A stretch of DNA of 64,000 nt from Liopterus haemorrhoidalis (lineage: Eukaryota; Arthropoda; Insecta; Coleoptera; Dytiscidae): positions 31,413,916 through 31,477,915 of the forward strand of contig OZ020612.1 of NCBI GenBank assembly GCA_963971575.1, written 5' to 3'. Shown here one piece after another: positions 1 to 11,509 of this stretch. A program made the position numbers and the translations under genes. The notes under the pieces are model-generated. The model was given only the letters and a program-made list of their open reading frames with translations, was not told the origin of the DNA and did not search any database. Within the stretch, counting starts at the first letter, position 1; each line of letters opens with the position of its first letter.

Positions 1-479
1 GATCTTATAGTGACATCACCAAACAAGAAGTCACTATTTGGTTTCCAGAGTGTGTGTCCAATCCAATTCCAGTTCCTTTCTTTAATACTATTGCCGATTG
101 GACATTAGTTCGTAAGTATATATAATCCTTTATTTCCCCTCGACCTTTCGGTGTTTAGGGTATTTACTACAATTACAAAACATATATCTCCTATCAACAT
201 CCCAACGTCCTATTAAACATACATCACATTTCATTACTTTACATTCCAATTTATTTTATTCCATTCTCTTCCCTTTCAACCATTTCTTCACCTCCTATTT
301 TCCTTCCTTCTTCCCCATTTCCAAGTAACCTCAGCCCCCTTCCTTCCTTCCTTCCTTTTCCCCCTTCTACTTCCCACCGGGCCTTTTCCTTCCTTCCTTT
401 ACCCCTTCCTGTTATCCTTCCCCAATATCAATCCTTCTTGCCTCTAATACCCTCGCCCACCTCTCCCCCCCTTCCATCA
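1..479. other. Gene-free, C/T-rich flank
   Basis: No credible gene is visible. From about 240 the plus strand is strongly pyrimidine-rich, with CCTT runs near 343-357 and 384-400. Read on the minus strand this is A/G-rich, like the coding region of the minus-strand retroelement fragment that starts at 1710. It may therefore be that element's decayed 3' end, but no poly(A) or target duplication marks a boundary. Short frames here are low-complexity shadows. Confidence 0.5.
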
Positions 480-1710
480 TCGTGCAACATGTCTAATGTG
501 CTCCCCGACCACACTGTCATCTCCCTACACTACACCTCTTCGCGAGGTGATCTTCTTCCTCCTCCCCGCACATCCTGCACATCTTATCCTCCTGTTTCCT
601 CTAATATCTATTTCCTCTCTCGTCATTCCCGCACCTTAGCCTCGCAATCCTCCTAGCCCTCCCTCCTGACCTTCCTCTTTCTCCCTTCAAGTAGCTTGGT
701 ATCCCTATAGTTCTTACCTCCTTATATCTCCCTGCGCTCCTTGATTTGTCTATTCTGACTGTCCTTTCTTGCTCCCCCACTTTCTTATCCCTCCTCCACA
801 CCTCCTCAAACACGCTTATCCCTTTTTTCTTCTCCTTTCCACTTCTGTCGCATCCACTCCGCATCTCCAGTAATACTCCTCCTTTCTCTCCCCCCATGCG
901 TACCATCTTCCTTTCTGTTCCTCTCTGGCTCTTTCCTTCCAGCATTCCCTCACTATTCTTTTGTCTATTTCTCTTCTAACTTTCTCCTCGTGTTTAACCG
1001 CCCTCCTTCCTGTACCCACTTTCATCTTATTCCTTTTCAGTTCCTCTCTTACAATATACCCTGGTGTTGTTCTATCTACCCCTAAGATCCATCTCAAATA
1101 CCTCTCCTGTATTCGTTTTACCTTCTCCCATTCCTTCCATCCCCATATTTCTACCCCATATATCATCGTTAAACTTCCTCTCCCCTATACTCAGCTATAC
1201 AGCTTCCCCATGACTATTCTTGCCTTCTTTACTCTTTCCCTTATGTGTAGTTCAGCTCCATTGTTCCTCGCTAGTACATAACCCAGGTATTTTAAACTCT
1301 TCACCTCCCCATTCCCATTTTATCTTCTTTCTTCTCCCTCCTCCTTTACCGAATACCATTACCTTCGTCTTGTCCCTGTTTACTTCTAGTTTTTTTTTTC
1401 TTTTGAAATATTTATCAGCCCTTTCTATCATTCTCCTCACTCCTGTTCCGCCTCTGCCATCAATACAATATCGTCCGCATACCCCAATGTCCACAACTTC
1501 ATCTTCCCTACTACCCCCCCCCCCCATTTTGTCCCTTCCTCATATTCTCTTCTAGATCCGCTACATACAAGTTGAACAAGGTCAGGCTCAGCGGGCATCC
1601 CTGTCGCACCCCCTTGTTCACCCAAAATCTTTCAGACTCTTCCTCGCCTACCCTCACTTTGCACCTCGTAGTTCGTAGTTCGTAAGTAACCATAGGTCTC
1701 ATAACTTATG
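480..1710 (-). pseudogene. Non-LTR retrotransposon reverse transcriptase, C-terminal part, frameshifted
   Basis: Read right to left, several frames together form the second half of a non-LTR reverse transcriptase. Near 1600-1660 is GVRQGCPLSLTLFNLYVADL (RT motif 4), near 1450 is YADDIVLM (the catalytic YADD box), near 1300-1400 is an LEVNRDKTKVMVF thumb-like segment, and near 1050-1150 is YGVEIWGWKE...RYLRWILGV. The end, about 480-590, carries a Cys-rich motif (CRMCGEEEEDHLAKRC) that resembles the terminal zinc finger common in insect non-LTR proteins. At least three frame changes are needed to read through, and the part before motif 4 is missing at 1710, so this is a dead 5'-truncated copy. 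The coding strand is very A/G-rich (Lys, Glu, Arg). Family assignment beyond non-LTR is not certain. Confidence 0.8.
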
Positions 1711-2139
1711 TGTCTGTCTGTACGGTAGAAATTGTAGCCAAACGGATTAACATGGAATGTTGACATTTGGTACAGATGGCTACTGACATCTTCACCTCTC
1801 GATTCTTGTACTGCAATTTTAATAACTTTTGAAATGCTGACATCTAATGCAGCAGCAATTCTCTAAAACGTAAATTAATAATTATTTCTAGAAATATATT
1901 CAATTGAAAAGATCATAGATATAAACAAAATTTAATATATTGTTATTAAGCGAACCTAAGAGCGGAAGCCTAAGGCTTGTATTGCTCAAATACAAAAAAA
2001 CAATAATAAAATTAAAATAAAGAAGTAAAATACAATAACAAGTTATAAATACACAAAAATTACTAACATTATCTTGCATAATCTTAAGTAACAATTAGAC
2101 TAATAACAAATATCATTATTTGTCACTAAAAAACTTATC
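1711..2139. other. AT-rich non-coding stretch, probably retroelement 3' UTR in part
   Basis: No gene. The part next to 2140 is likely the 3' untranslated tail of the minus-strand RT fragment at 2140-2577. The part near 1711-1860 has unknown origin. No clear tail or target duplication is visible. Confidence 0.4.
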
Positions 2140-2577
2140 TTAGTTATTCTTAAAACTATTCAGAGTCTCGGAGAACACCACACTTGAGGGTAACTTGTTC
2201 CATAAATTAACAGTTCTGTTGGTTAGGAAATTAGCCCGCACATTTTTGTTAACAGCTTCGTGTTTGAGTTTAAGTCCATGTCCGCGTAAGCGACAGTCAC
2301 TGTAAAAGTTGAGTAAACTCGATACATTGCACTTAAAATCACCACACACTAGCCGATTTTTTTTTATGAAATCACCACGCAACCGTCGCTTTTCCAGTGT
2401 TGTGAGTTTAAGCACAGAGAGTCTTGTTTCGTATGGCATGTTTCTTAATTTACGACAGAGTTTGGTGGCACGGCGTTTAACATTTTCCATGAGGTTAATA
2501 TATCTGCGCAGACAAGGAGACCACACGGAAATAGCGAACTCCAAGTGCTCCTTTGAAATCAAGGTAGATAACATCAA
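2140..2577 (-). pseudogene. Non-LTR retrotransposon reverse transcriptase, C-terminal fragment
   Basis: A 145-residue frame matches the post-catalytic end of Jockey/CR1/L2-type reverse transcriptases: HLEFAISVWSPCLRRYINL..., then RRATKLCRKLRNMPYETRL, LTTLEKRRLRGDF and LTNRTVNLWNKLPSSVV, a typical order near the C terminus. The catalytic core is absent, so the copy is 5'-truncated, with a boundary near 2577. It ends with an ordinary stop, so the C terminus itself looks intact. The opposite-strand frame at 2309-2836 is a shadow. Confidence 0.8.
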
Positions 2578-3371
2578 TAGGTTCTATATACTTACTTCTC
2601 TCACATATTTCAAATCCGTTAATCCAATAAGAGACCAAATCATCCTTTGGGTTCGGCTACTGAGAGCTTTCAGCATTTTTATTATAATAATATTTGATAT
2701 AATAATAATAATAATAATAATAATTTATTTAATAGAGCCCATAATTCAAAATAAAACGTTTATTAGTTTAACCTCACTTCGAGTGAGTCACTCGTTCATG
2801 TGTCAAACAGAAATACGACTGAACAATGTTATTTAAATGTGGCAACGTGGGAAAATGGTACCAACGTGTAGTAACTAAATATAACAACTGAATAATGCTT
2901 TGATGTTGGATAAATCACATTATGACATTGGCTATTAAATTAACCAAGAGACGTCATCTCATATTTATCGTGAATGGAGTTTATAACACACATTTATAAG
3001 AATGTTATTACGACAGTTATGTTATAGTAACAATTACTATGGTGGTACTTTATTTTTGTAATCTTTGATTATAGTTAACAAGTGAGCAATTTTAGTAAAT
3101 ATATTAATCTGCGCAGAAATAAAAAAAAATAAATAAATAAAAATAAATATGAAAAATCAATCAAAACAAATAAGAACAAATAATTTATCGGTTATTATAT
3201 ATGTTAAAGAATACGTAGAGAAGACATTTTTATTTGAAATCAGTTGTTTTATAAATAAATGTGTTATGAATTTACCAACTTTTTTTAAATTTTATTAAAC
3301 AGTAGAAATAGGTTTGTTTTATTCTCGCCTATGGCCGTACGGCAGGCAATAACAATATTTAGCTACGGAAT
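2578..3371. other. AT-rich gene-free stretch with ATA microsatellite
   Basis: Nothing coding is recognised. An ATA/AAT trinucleotide repeat lies at about 2699-2725. The rest is unique AT-rich sequence with short A-runs near 3121-3150. Confidence 0.5.
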
Positions 3372-3736
3372 CTCAGAGGAACTACTAATAGAGAAGGTAT
3401 AACGCAAATTTTATGTAAACTGAGGGATTAACCAGGAAAAGATATATTCTGTATCAAACTAAAGTCGACGTGCGCAAAGAGCTCAGAGGAACCGATCTTA
3501 TTAGTTCCTCCGAGACAGAATGACATGTATAACCGTAGGTGGCCTAAATTACCTCCCATCTACATTATGTCAATATATTTCTTAAGGTTTAGCCAGTGTA
3601 AACTGAAAACATGTTTTGTGGGCATGTCGACTTTAATTTGATACAAAATATATATCTTTCTTGTCAGTCCTTCCGGTTACGATATTTTACTTGAGTATGA
3701 ATGCGCTATGCTTTCTCTATTAGTAGTGCCTCTGAG
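3372..3736. mobile_element. Fold-back (long inverted repeat) element 1
   Basis: The segment 3372-3473, starting CTCAGAGGAACTACTAATAG, is an imperfect reverse complement of 3622-3736, which ends CTATTAGTAGTGCCTCTGAG. Matching blocks continue inward to GTCGAC near 3464 and 3626. The arms are about 100-115 bp with small gaps, around a 150-bp spacer. A second small hairpin (CTCAGAGGAAC at 3482-3492, GTTCCTCCGAG at 3503-3513) reuses the terminal motif inside the spacer. No protein is encoded. This looks like a MITE or fold-back transposon; I could not find a clear target duplication. Confidence 0.65.
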
Positions 3737-3860
3737 TACGAAATAAATAAGGACTGAATATCATAGACCTGAATATGTAATGCATACTCTGGGCACTCTT
3801 ATGGAGAAAAAATACATTCGCTTTTAGTGTGGGACCAGCCCGCATATTGGCGCTGTTGTT

Positions 3861-4086
3861 AGACAAAGAAAGATATACTCATATGACCGGTTGCTAAAGT
3901 AAGAATTATCCCTAACTCAAGTTAAAATCATTTCTTTTTGTATAAAGTTAAAATTTTTGGCGCACAGCAACAAAGGCTATTTGCGTTTCTTTTTGTATGT
4001 TGTAACATATAAAAACAAATGATTTTAACTTGAGTTAGAGAACAATCTTACGTTAACAACCCGACAATATACCTTTCTTTGTTTAA
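3861..4086. mobile_element. Fold-back element 2, host of a micro-insertion
   Basis: The left arm 3861-3943 (AGACAAAGAAAGATATACTC, later CTAACTCAAGTTAAAATCAT) is the imperfect reverse complement of the right arm, about 3999-4086 (ATGATTTTAACTTGAGTTAG, later ATATACCTTTCTTTG). The arms are about 80 bp. The centre is occupied by a 42-bp foreign segment at 3944-3985 flanked by a 13-bp direct repeat. Without it the arms would almost touch, giving a near-perfect palindrome. No coding capacity. Confidence 0.65.
3944..3985 (-). mobile_element. 42-bp tip of a non-LTR retrotransposon 3' end
   Basis: Read on the minus strand the segment is a GCGCC-containing 3' terminus matching the last bases of element B at 6541-6580 (shared core GGCGCACAGCAACAAAGGCT on plus). 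It is flanked by a perfect 13-bp direct repeat TTTCTTTTTGTAT at 3931-3943 and 3986-3998. Length, orientation and duplication fit an extremely 5'-truncated target-primed insertion. Confidence 0.75.
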
Positions 4087-5388
4087 GATTGTTTGTTAGT
4101 AAATGTCAGTTACCGTTTATTTAGATTTAGCAAGAAAGTCTATTTTGCTGTTGCCTTTGTTTAACATTTTATTGTTATGGAACCCTTATATTAAATAAAA
4201 ATAGTGGCGAGACCTACAAAACACGCTGGTTTGTGTTTCAAGTTATTAGTTTGTTGTACTTTATTATTATGTTGGTATTTGTAGTCTTACTTGTTAGAGT
4301 TCTATTAACTGTATCAGGCATGTTAATTTTAGTTTTGGGGAGTGTGAGCACTCGGAGAAGTTGTTAGTTTATGTTATAAAATATTTTATTAGGATATTTT
4401 TTTATAGTTATGTAAAACAAATTAATTTAGTTATTGTTGGAAAAGATTGCAGAGTTGCTAAAAGATGTTCTAAATATTTTAAGTATGTTTAGAAAAAAAT
4501 AAATATGTTTTCGTGTAATTTATGTGTTTTATTTACCTAAAAATATAAGAGAAATTTTAAATAGTAGCGCCAGTTTTTTTTTTTTTTTAATATTATGGAG
4601 TACACATATGTCTGTATTATCGATTGGCTTCAAAATAGTTTGTACCCCGTCCTTCATTGCAGCGCCAATACAGATGTATTTGCATTCCCAGCGCCGCGCC
4701 GTTCCCGTGTGCGATGTGTGCATTGCACACGGGCGGCCAAAAATTCAAAAACTATTTGTAATTTTGTGTTGACAACGTTCGTTTTTTGATACCAAAACCA
4801 CTTGTTAAAATTCTGACAGCGTTTATATTTTTATGAAAATAACAAAATTAATAAATCGTAATAAATCATTATAATGATTGTAGCAAAGACAAGAAAATCA
4901 CAAAATAATCTAAATCCTCTAAGGGTAATAATATAAAATAACATATAAAATACTTTAGAAAATATTTTTAAATAAACAATAATTGGTGATTGTTGTAACA
5001 ATCGGATACTTTAGTGTATTTTCTTGGTAAGTAATAAAATGCAGTCTTCAACAAAAAGATAGAAAGTTTAGGTATATTACTATAGTCTATTCACATCCCA
5101 GAGAAGCCTATAGTCAACAAACGAATATGCCCTCCTTGCCCCGCACCTCACAGGGTCGGAGTTAAAATATACAAATTTTTATGTATGTGTTTTAATATTA
5201 ACACTAGCTGAAAACAAAGCTGGACCTGTGTAACAGTACCAAGAGTAGCGAACACGAATGTTTGTTGCCATTCGGCGTTTGTGCGATGCGAATAGAGTAT
5301 AAAAACTGGCTTCGTTATTAAGTTAATAAAATTCCATGAATTGGATGCTTTATTTTCAACAATCGAGGTAAAAAAAGAGATTTTTAAA
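4087..5388. other. Gene-free AT-rich stretch
   Basis: No supported gene. A 9-bp stem (CCCGTGTGC at 4704-4712 with GCACACGGG at 4725-4733, 12-base loop) sits in a locally GC-rich island near 4680-4740. Function unknown. The frames at 4524-4789 overlap each other on both strands and show no recognisable domain. The end of the stretch may be leader sequence of the ORF1 fragment that follows. Confidence 0.4.
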
Positions 5389-5865
5389 ATGGCGGCTAAG
5401 TCAGTTAAAATTTTAAACACAGTGTGCAATATTTGCAAAAATTATTGTATAACAAGTGAAAATAATTTCATAAAGTGCTCCGGGATATGTGGTCTTACCT
5501 ACCACATATCCTGTGTAAAAATTGGAAAACGGGAATATAATTCCATCACGAATTATTCCAAAAACATTAACATTAACTGTGTAGAAGTTCTGTACACTGA
5601 TGGAGGAATGTCTTCTGCTAACATCACTGAAGGAGTTGAAAAGTTCTACAATTCGCCAGTACGGCGAAAAATACTTGCCAAAATTAGTGAACTTACAGTC
5701 TAAATTATGTCAGGTGAGATAAAAATGTTGAGGAAACCCAATCAAATCACCCAGTATCCAGCTACTAAATCCGATCAACAGATGGCACCAACTGACACAA
5801 AACTATCTCCTAAACCACTTTCAAAAAACACCAGGTCAATTATATATTTTTTTGAGTACGAGTAG
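5389..5865 (+). pseudogene. PHD-finger ORF1 fragment of a non-LTR retrotransposon
   Basis: A likely start is ATG 5389 in a good context (AAAATGGCG); an upstream in-frame ATG exists at 5341. The protein has a PHD-like metal-binding pattern: CNICKNYC, then IKCSGICGLTYHISC, but the last Cys pair is degraded (NINC only). The frame meets a TAA at 5704 and then stays open to a TAG at 5863-5865, so reading past the first stop gives about 50 more residues. Similar PHD plus coiled-coil proteins are ORF1 of Jockey/CR1-like elements, and one is present at 11510-12091 here. No RT follows, so this is an orphan ORF1 piece. A host PHD gene cannot be excluded but is unlikely. Confidence 0.6.
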
Positions 5866-6192
5866 AACCTGACAACATAATAGGGAAAATAGTTTAAAAA
5901 TACCTGTGCTATTCTTCAAAATTATTAAGTCGGTGAGTGTTTTCCTCTCCTTTTAAGAGTACACTATTCACTTTTTTCCACCTTTTACACAACAAAATAA
6001 TATAACCTGTTCAAAACACATATGTTTATTCACACTTATTACACAATATACAAAAAAAAAAAAAAAAAAAACTGTTTTTACCAACAAAGCGAGAACGTGT
6101 TGAGGCCAACCGACAGGTGGCGACCAGGGGCCAGAGTTTTTTAAACTCTGAGCCGGTATCGCACCAACAGGTGAGAGCGACATCTACCCAAT
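5866..6192. other. Gene-free stretch with A20 run
   Basis: No gene. An uninterrupted run of about 20 A at 6051-6070 could be the tail of a plus-strand retroelement. The GC-richer sequence after about 6085 directly precedes the ORF1 at 6193 and is probably its 5' leader. Confidence 0.4.
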
Positions 6193-6497
6193 ATGGCACA
6201 AACTAGTCCGATTAGTTTTGCCAACGTGGTAAAACAATCAGATGAAAAATATGTAACTGATGAACATGCAATTATAATAAAATCAATCGATGGTACAGCA
6301 CTGGAGGAGTATGTCTACGCTCTTGGCAAGTGTACAGACCGCGAAAACATAGAATTTACTCGGCTTACAAACAACCTCGGCAATGAACTTCATGCGTGTA
6401 GGTTTCAAAAAAGAACCAGGATTTAAACATGTTAAGTCGCCCCGTAGATATGTATACATAACAAACAACTTTCAAAAAATACCGGAAACGATTTAAA
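6193..6497 (+). pseudogene. Gag-like ORF1 fragment of a non-LTR retrotransposon, internally deleted
   Basis: The start ATG at 6193 opens MAQTSPISFANVVKQ, the conserved opening of a family of insect non-LTR ORF1 proteins, followed by DEHAIIIKSIDGTALEEYV. The frame ends at 6426, but shifting frame near 6380 continues with LNFMRVG, HVKSPRRYVYI and KIPET to a stop at about 6497. In this family the FMR-G block lies roughly 100 residues downstream of the N-terminal block, so the copy has lost the middle of the protein as well as the zinc knuckle. The family's typical knuckle survives in element D at 15937. Confidence 0.65.
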
Positions 6498-6540
6498 TCA
6501 TGTACAACAACACCAAACCAAGAGTTAGTTCGTTAGTTAG

Positions 6541-6812
6541 TTAAAATTTTTGGCGCACAGCAACAAAGGCTAATTGCGCCTAACGCAGCCCATCTAAATG
6601 ACTACACTACATATTAAAAACAATAAATTAAACAATTAATAAATGATAAAATCAATAAAATTACACATACTCAATAAAAGAAATATTGCAGAAACAAACA
6701 CAAATAAATAAGAAAATTTGAACAGACTCAGGGTAAAGAGGCTGTAAAGGGGCCAATTACCATCGAATATCACAGTTAAGAAATAGAACAAATTAAAATA
6801 AGGTGCAAGACT
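6541..6812 (-). other. 3' UTR of element B
   Basis: Lies between the ORF2 stop and the element end. Its last 40 bases match the 42-bp insertion at 3944-3985. Beyond the end the plus strand shows GTTAGTTCGTTAGTTAG (6525-6540), possibly an (AACT)n-type tail. Confidence 0.55.
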
Positions 6813-9022
6813 TCACACATAAAACAATAAGTTCGATTCTCTCAGGAAGAGTATCAGCCTGTCCATGAGTACCCTGTCGTCACCTAAAGCAACTGACAGG
6901 TCATAGCACAGGCCTAACCTCTCCCTGACATCCTCGAACTGTATACACTCAGTTAAAAAGTGTAACACAGACAAATCTGTGTTACACGTCTCACAGATAG
7001 GGGACTCTTCTCCTCGAAGGAGGTGTCCATGGGTCCACCAACAGTGACCTATACGGAGGCGTGTGATGGCGGTTTTCTCCCTGCGGTTAATCCTGCAGGA
7101 AGAACCCCATGGTTTAACGTCTCCCTTAATCTGTCGTAACTTAACGTTCTGTGTGCGGCTCCACTCATGTTGCCACATGTCTAAAACCAGATGTTTCAGA
7201 TGACTCTTTGAGTCATCTGGAAAAACGAAACTCACATCAATCATAGGTCTGTGAAAGGCGGCTTTTGCAGCTGCATCTGCCGCTTCGTTGCCTCTAATAC
7301 CAACATGTCCCGGTATCCAAAACAGCTCTACCCTCACATTCTGAGCATTCAGATTGTGGAGTAGCAACCGGATCTTTAGTACAAGAGGATGCACTGGATC
7401 TGGATCTTGGATACTGTTCAGAGCGCTCAGCGAGTCCGTCAAGATAACACTTGACCGACTTTGCTCTGACAAAACAAAACACAGGGCCTTGAAAATAGCG
7501 TACAGCTCAGCAGTGTACACACTCGTTATGGAGTGCAGACGGTAATGAAACTGTTGGCGTGGATTCAAAACAACGAACGCACACCCAATCCTGGTTCCGG
7601 TTTTTGATCCGTCAGTAAAAATGACAGTATCCTCGAACCTAGGGACCAGTGTTCTTTGTAACTCATGTTGGTATTCGATAGGCAACGTAGTATCTTTATC
7701 AAACCTAGTTAATGTGAGGTTCACAAGTGGACGCGGTAGCATCCATGGTGGAACAGCACACAAAACGAAACTTGCCATTTCAGGCATATTAAAATCAATA
7801 TCCCCCAAAATGTCGAAAGTCCTCAGACCAAAAGGCCTATTGGCTCTTGGTTTTCTGTCATAAGTCTCTGTAAGCCTATTTTGTAGAATAGGGTCATACG
7901 CGGGGTGATCTGGCTTGGCACTGAGTGCAGCCATATACCGCAGGGATAGAATTTTACGACGATTGTACAGTGACGGTTCACCTGCTTCACATAGCAGGCT
8001 TGGTATTGGGCTGGTGCGAAATGCACCAGTGGCCAATCTAACCCCAGTGTGATGTACAGTGTCAAGAATTCGTATCTCTTGGTGTTTGGCTGACCCATAA
8101 GCTAGACAACCATAGTCCAGCTTAGAGCGCAATAGAGAACGATATAAACGCAACATGACAGTGCGGTCTGCTCCCTATGTCTTGTGACTGAGGACCCAAA
8201 ACAAATTGAGCGACTTTTTTGGCATTTTTTCTTGACGGACAAAAAATGTGCCCGCCAAGTTAGACGACTGTCAAAAACGAGACCCAGAAATCTGGCAGTA
8301 TCGGTAAATGGTAACTGTGCTCCATTTAGCGTGAGTTGGACACCCCTTTTCCTACAAAAATGGACACACACAGTTTTGCTGGTCGAGAATTTGAAGCCAT
8401 TTTCGGTTGCCCATGTATCGAGACGATTGATGGTCAGCTGGAGCTGACGTTCGACTGTACTAGTCTTTTGTCCAGCGACAAAGATACCAATGTCGTCGAC
8501 AAAAATCGAACGCTGTACAGGCAATCGAATACATGAAGCTGCACCGTTAATGGCAATCAAAAATAGCGTAACGCTCAGTATGGAGCCCTGTGGGACCCCA
8601 TTGTCCAGTGCGAACATTTGTGACAGGGTATTTCTGATCCGCACCCTGAAGCGCCGGTTCGACATGAAGTCTTTTATAAAGAACATCAAGCGTCCCCGGA
8701 GACCCCAGGAATGCAGAGTACGGAGAATCCCATAAATCCATGCAGGGTCATAGGCTTTCTCAATATCGAAAAACACAGCTACCAGGTGTTTGTTTTCAAC
8801 GAAAGCATTCCTGATAGCTGTCTCTAGTCTGACCAGATGATCTGCTGTTGAGCGGTGACGGCAAAAGCCGCACTGTGTATTGGCCAGCAAGTCGTTTGAT
8901 TCTTAAAACCAAATCAGACGCTTGCTGATCATTCGCTCCATGAGCTTGCAAAGACAACTGGTCAGTGATATTGGTCTATAGCTAGAGGGCAAGTGTTTAT
9001 CTTTCCCGACTTTGGGGATAGG

Positions 9023-9028
<6 letters not shown>
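6813..9028 (-). pseudogene. Element B ORF2, reverse transcriptase core to RNase H and C-terminal zinc finger
   Basis: From right to left the frame resumes after element C with IPIPKVGKDKHLPSSYRPIS (RT motif 2 region), then FFDIEKAYD, GVPQGSILSVTLF and the catalytic FVDD at 8492-8503. A stop lies near 8905, and a frame change near 8102-8156 leads into an uninterrupted 447-residue stretch. That stretch holds the RT thumb (SKLDYGCLAYGSA, RLATGAFRTSPI) and an RNase H domain with FTDGSK, TAELYAI, LTDSLSAL and PGHVGIRGNEAADAAA, which keeps all four expected acidic residues. It ends with CETCNTDLSVLHFLTEC, a Cys-Cys-His-Cys finger. A single frameshift and one or two stops disable it; the RNase H part is the best preserved coding region of the element. 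Confidence 0.85.
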
Positions 9029-9091
<63 letters not shown>

Positions 9092-9095
9092 TTTG
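9029..9095 (-). repeat. ATTT tail microsatellite of element C
   Basis: About 16 copies of ATTT on the plus strand form the 3' tail of element C. It abuts the left target duplication AATTAT, so the exact boundary is ambiguous by a few bases. Confidence 0.9.
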
Positions 9096-9373
9096 GACAC
9101 TACAGACATAGTCCTTTTTGTGTCCGTAGACAAACATACAATATACATACATACTAACATACTCAATCATAAACAATACTTTTTTTAAAAAAAATGTACA
9201 ATTTCATATAAACAAACATTAACTTGCTCTACTCATTCAATTTACAAAACATATTTAAGACATTCACAAAATACAATCAAGGCCAGACGTACTATACAGA
9301 TTACAACGGCAGCCTGAATCTACTTGCAGTTTTACAAATCAACTGTTAACATTAGATTTTATTCTGTACACAA

Positions 9374-11490
9374 TCAAGTTACAAGGCTTAATACAACTTT
9401 GCGGAACTTGGAGTAACTCATATTGAATAAATCTAAAGATCTGTCCTTACCGAGAATACTATTATATAATGATGTCATACGGAGCAACGGACTCATTTCA
9501 TAATGCATGGTAGTCGGTCTTTTACATGTAAAGAGTGTGTCTCTGATTCTGAAACCCCGGGAAGGCACTTTTAGAAAAATTTTGGATAAGATGTCAGGAC
9601 AGTCAATGTAGTTGTTAAACATTTTAAATAAAAATACCATCGATGTCGTATCTCTCCTCCCAGACAGGGTTCTAACATTATACTTTGATAAAATACTGCT
9701 CGTTGATATGTATTTAGGATAAACTCCTGTCATACGCAATTCAACAACACGATAATATCGCGATTGGACAGTCTCAATGCTATTAATATATTTATTGTGA
9801 TATGGTGACCATATCACCGAGCCATATTCCAGAGCAGGTCGTACCAAGGAGTTGAAGAGTATGGTATACGTTTGACTGTGACAAAAGCCTTTGGTTAATC
9901 GAAGCACAAACCCGATTTTTTTCATAGCATTATTCACAACATGTTTAATATGGTGCTGAAAAGTCATCTGTGAGTCAAATATAACACCAAGATCTCTAAT
10001 CGTATCTGTTCGTGGTACAGTGCAGCCATTCATGGTATAACTGTATTCAATAGCCTCACGTTTTCTCGTATAGCTCACAACTTTGCATTTTGAGGTATTG
10101 AATGCTAAACCAGTGGCCTCACTCCACTCGCATATTTTGGCAAGATCGTTTTGCAGCTCATTGCAGTGCGACATGTTAGTAATTTTGCAGTATATTTTTA
10201 TGTCATCAGCAAACATTTCACACTCGCAACTGTTCACAATGTTTGGAATGTTATTGACCACAAGAAGAAACAGTAAAGGCCCTAAATTACTTCCCTGTGG
10301 CACGCCACTGGTGGACGAGTAATTATTTGACCTGCAACCACCAAATTCAACATATTGTAAACGGCCACGCAAGTAGGTGTCGAACCAAGTGCAAGTATTG
10401 GCAGAAAGTCCAAACTTATTTAATTCTTTGAGCAGATGATCGTACTTTATTTTGTCAAACACTTTAGTCATGTCAAGATACACAGCATCCACCTGAACCC
10501 CCTGATCTAGACAAGAAGCTATATAGTCAGTTACAGATAGCAAGTTTGTAACTGTTGATCGTCGCGGCATAAAACCATGCTGTTTACTGCTGATTGCAGA
10601 TGACACATGTTCAAACAGATATTTGTAAATAATTTGTTCAAATACCTTGGCTGGGGCAGAGAGAATAGACACAGGTCTGTAATTTTTTACTATTTTTTTA
10701 TCACCACTCTTATGGATAGGGCATATTTTGGACATCTTCCACCTCGAGGGAAAAGTATTCATATCTAAAGATTTTTGAAAGATTATTCGAAGTGGATGAG
10801 CCAAAATATCACCACAACCCTTTAGTACATAGGGCGGTAATTGATCAGGTCCAGAAGATTTCTTTGGTTTTAACTTCTTTATTGACCACTCAACATCAGC
10901 CAATGTAACTCTTTTGATGTTCAAGCTACCAAGATTATACATTACATCTACACTTCCTACGTTCTCACAATCGACATCATCACTATAAACCGAGGAAAAA
11001 TAGGATGCAAAAGCCTGAGCTATCTGTGAACTATCATCAAGAATAGTATTGTCATCTTTAACAATACATGAGACCACTTCTGATCTATTTCTACTTTTTA
11101 CATAAGACCAAAAATTTTTAGAATCGGTAGAAATAGAATCTTCCATGCCCTCAATACATTTCTGATGTTCCTGTTTAATTAAATGTTTTAAAGATTTTCG
11201 TTTTTCAGAAAACATAATTTTGTGGTAGTTCTCATCACCATGGCCTTGTTTTATTTTTTTATGGTGATACCTCTTTGCTTTTATAAGTGACTTTATCTCA
11301 GGTGTGAACCAAGAAGGGTTTCATAACAGGAACGCACTCATCAAGAACATTATACAATACGTCATAAAATTTATCCACCGCAATGTCGACATCATTACAG
11401 TTATCTAGGAAACCCCAATTTATACTACTAAGTGTAGTGTAAAGTTTTAAAAAATCTGCGCTTTTAAAATTATATTTTTTATTAGTTTTC
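9374..11490 (-). pseudogene. Element C ORF2: linker and reverse transcriptase, endonuclease deleted
   Basis: The main frame, 613 residues at 9374-11215, contains the complete RT palm: KKSSGPDQLPPYVLK, YRPVSILSAPAKVFEQIIY, QHGFMPRRSTVTNL, VYLDMTKVFDKI, GVPQGSNLGPLLFL and the catalytic FADD at 10202-10213. The thumb follows (LVRPALEYGSVIWSPYHNKY), then a long C-terminal tail to a stop at 9374. The coding frame continues upstream to about 11490 after a one-base shift near 11318 (DVDIAVDKFYDVLYNVLDEC, then PEIKSLIKAKRYHHKKIK). No apurinic-type endonuclease motif is present before it. The RT itself is uninterrupted. A 79-residue plus-strand frame at 10083 is a shadow. Confidence 0.85.
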
Positions 11491-11509
11491 TGTCCCTGTT
11501 TAACTGTAA

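Noticed and set aside
438..1555. Several Ser/Pro/Leu-rich plus-strand frames
   Set aside because: They mirror the A/G-rich coding strand of the minus-strand RT fragment and have no domain.
2309..2836. 175-residue plus-strand frame
   Set aside because: Its first half is antisense to a recognisable RT fragment and the second half is low-complexity Ile repeats from an ATA microsatellite.
4524..4789. Overlapping short frames near a GC island, possible small gene
   Set aside because: Frames overlap on both strands, have no recognisable domain and no homologue in the window.
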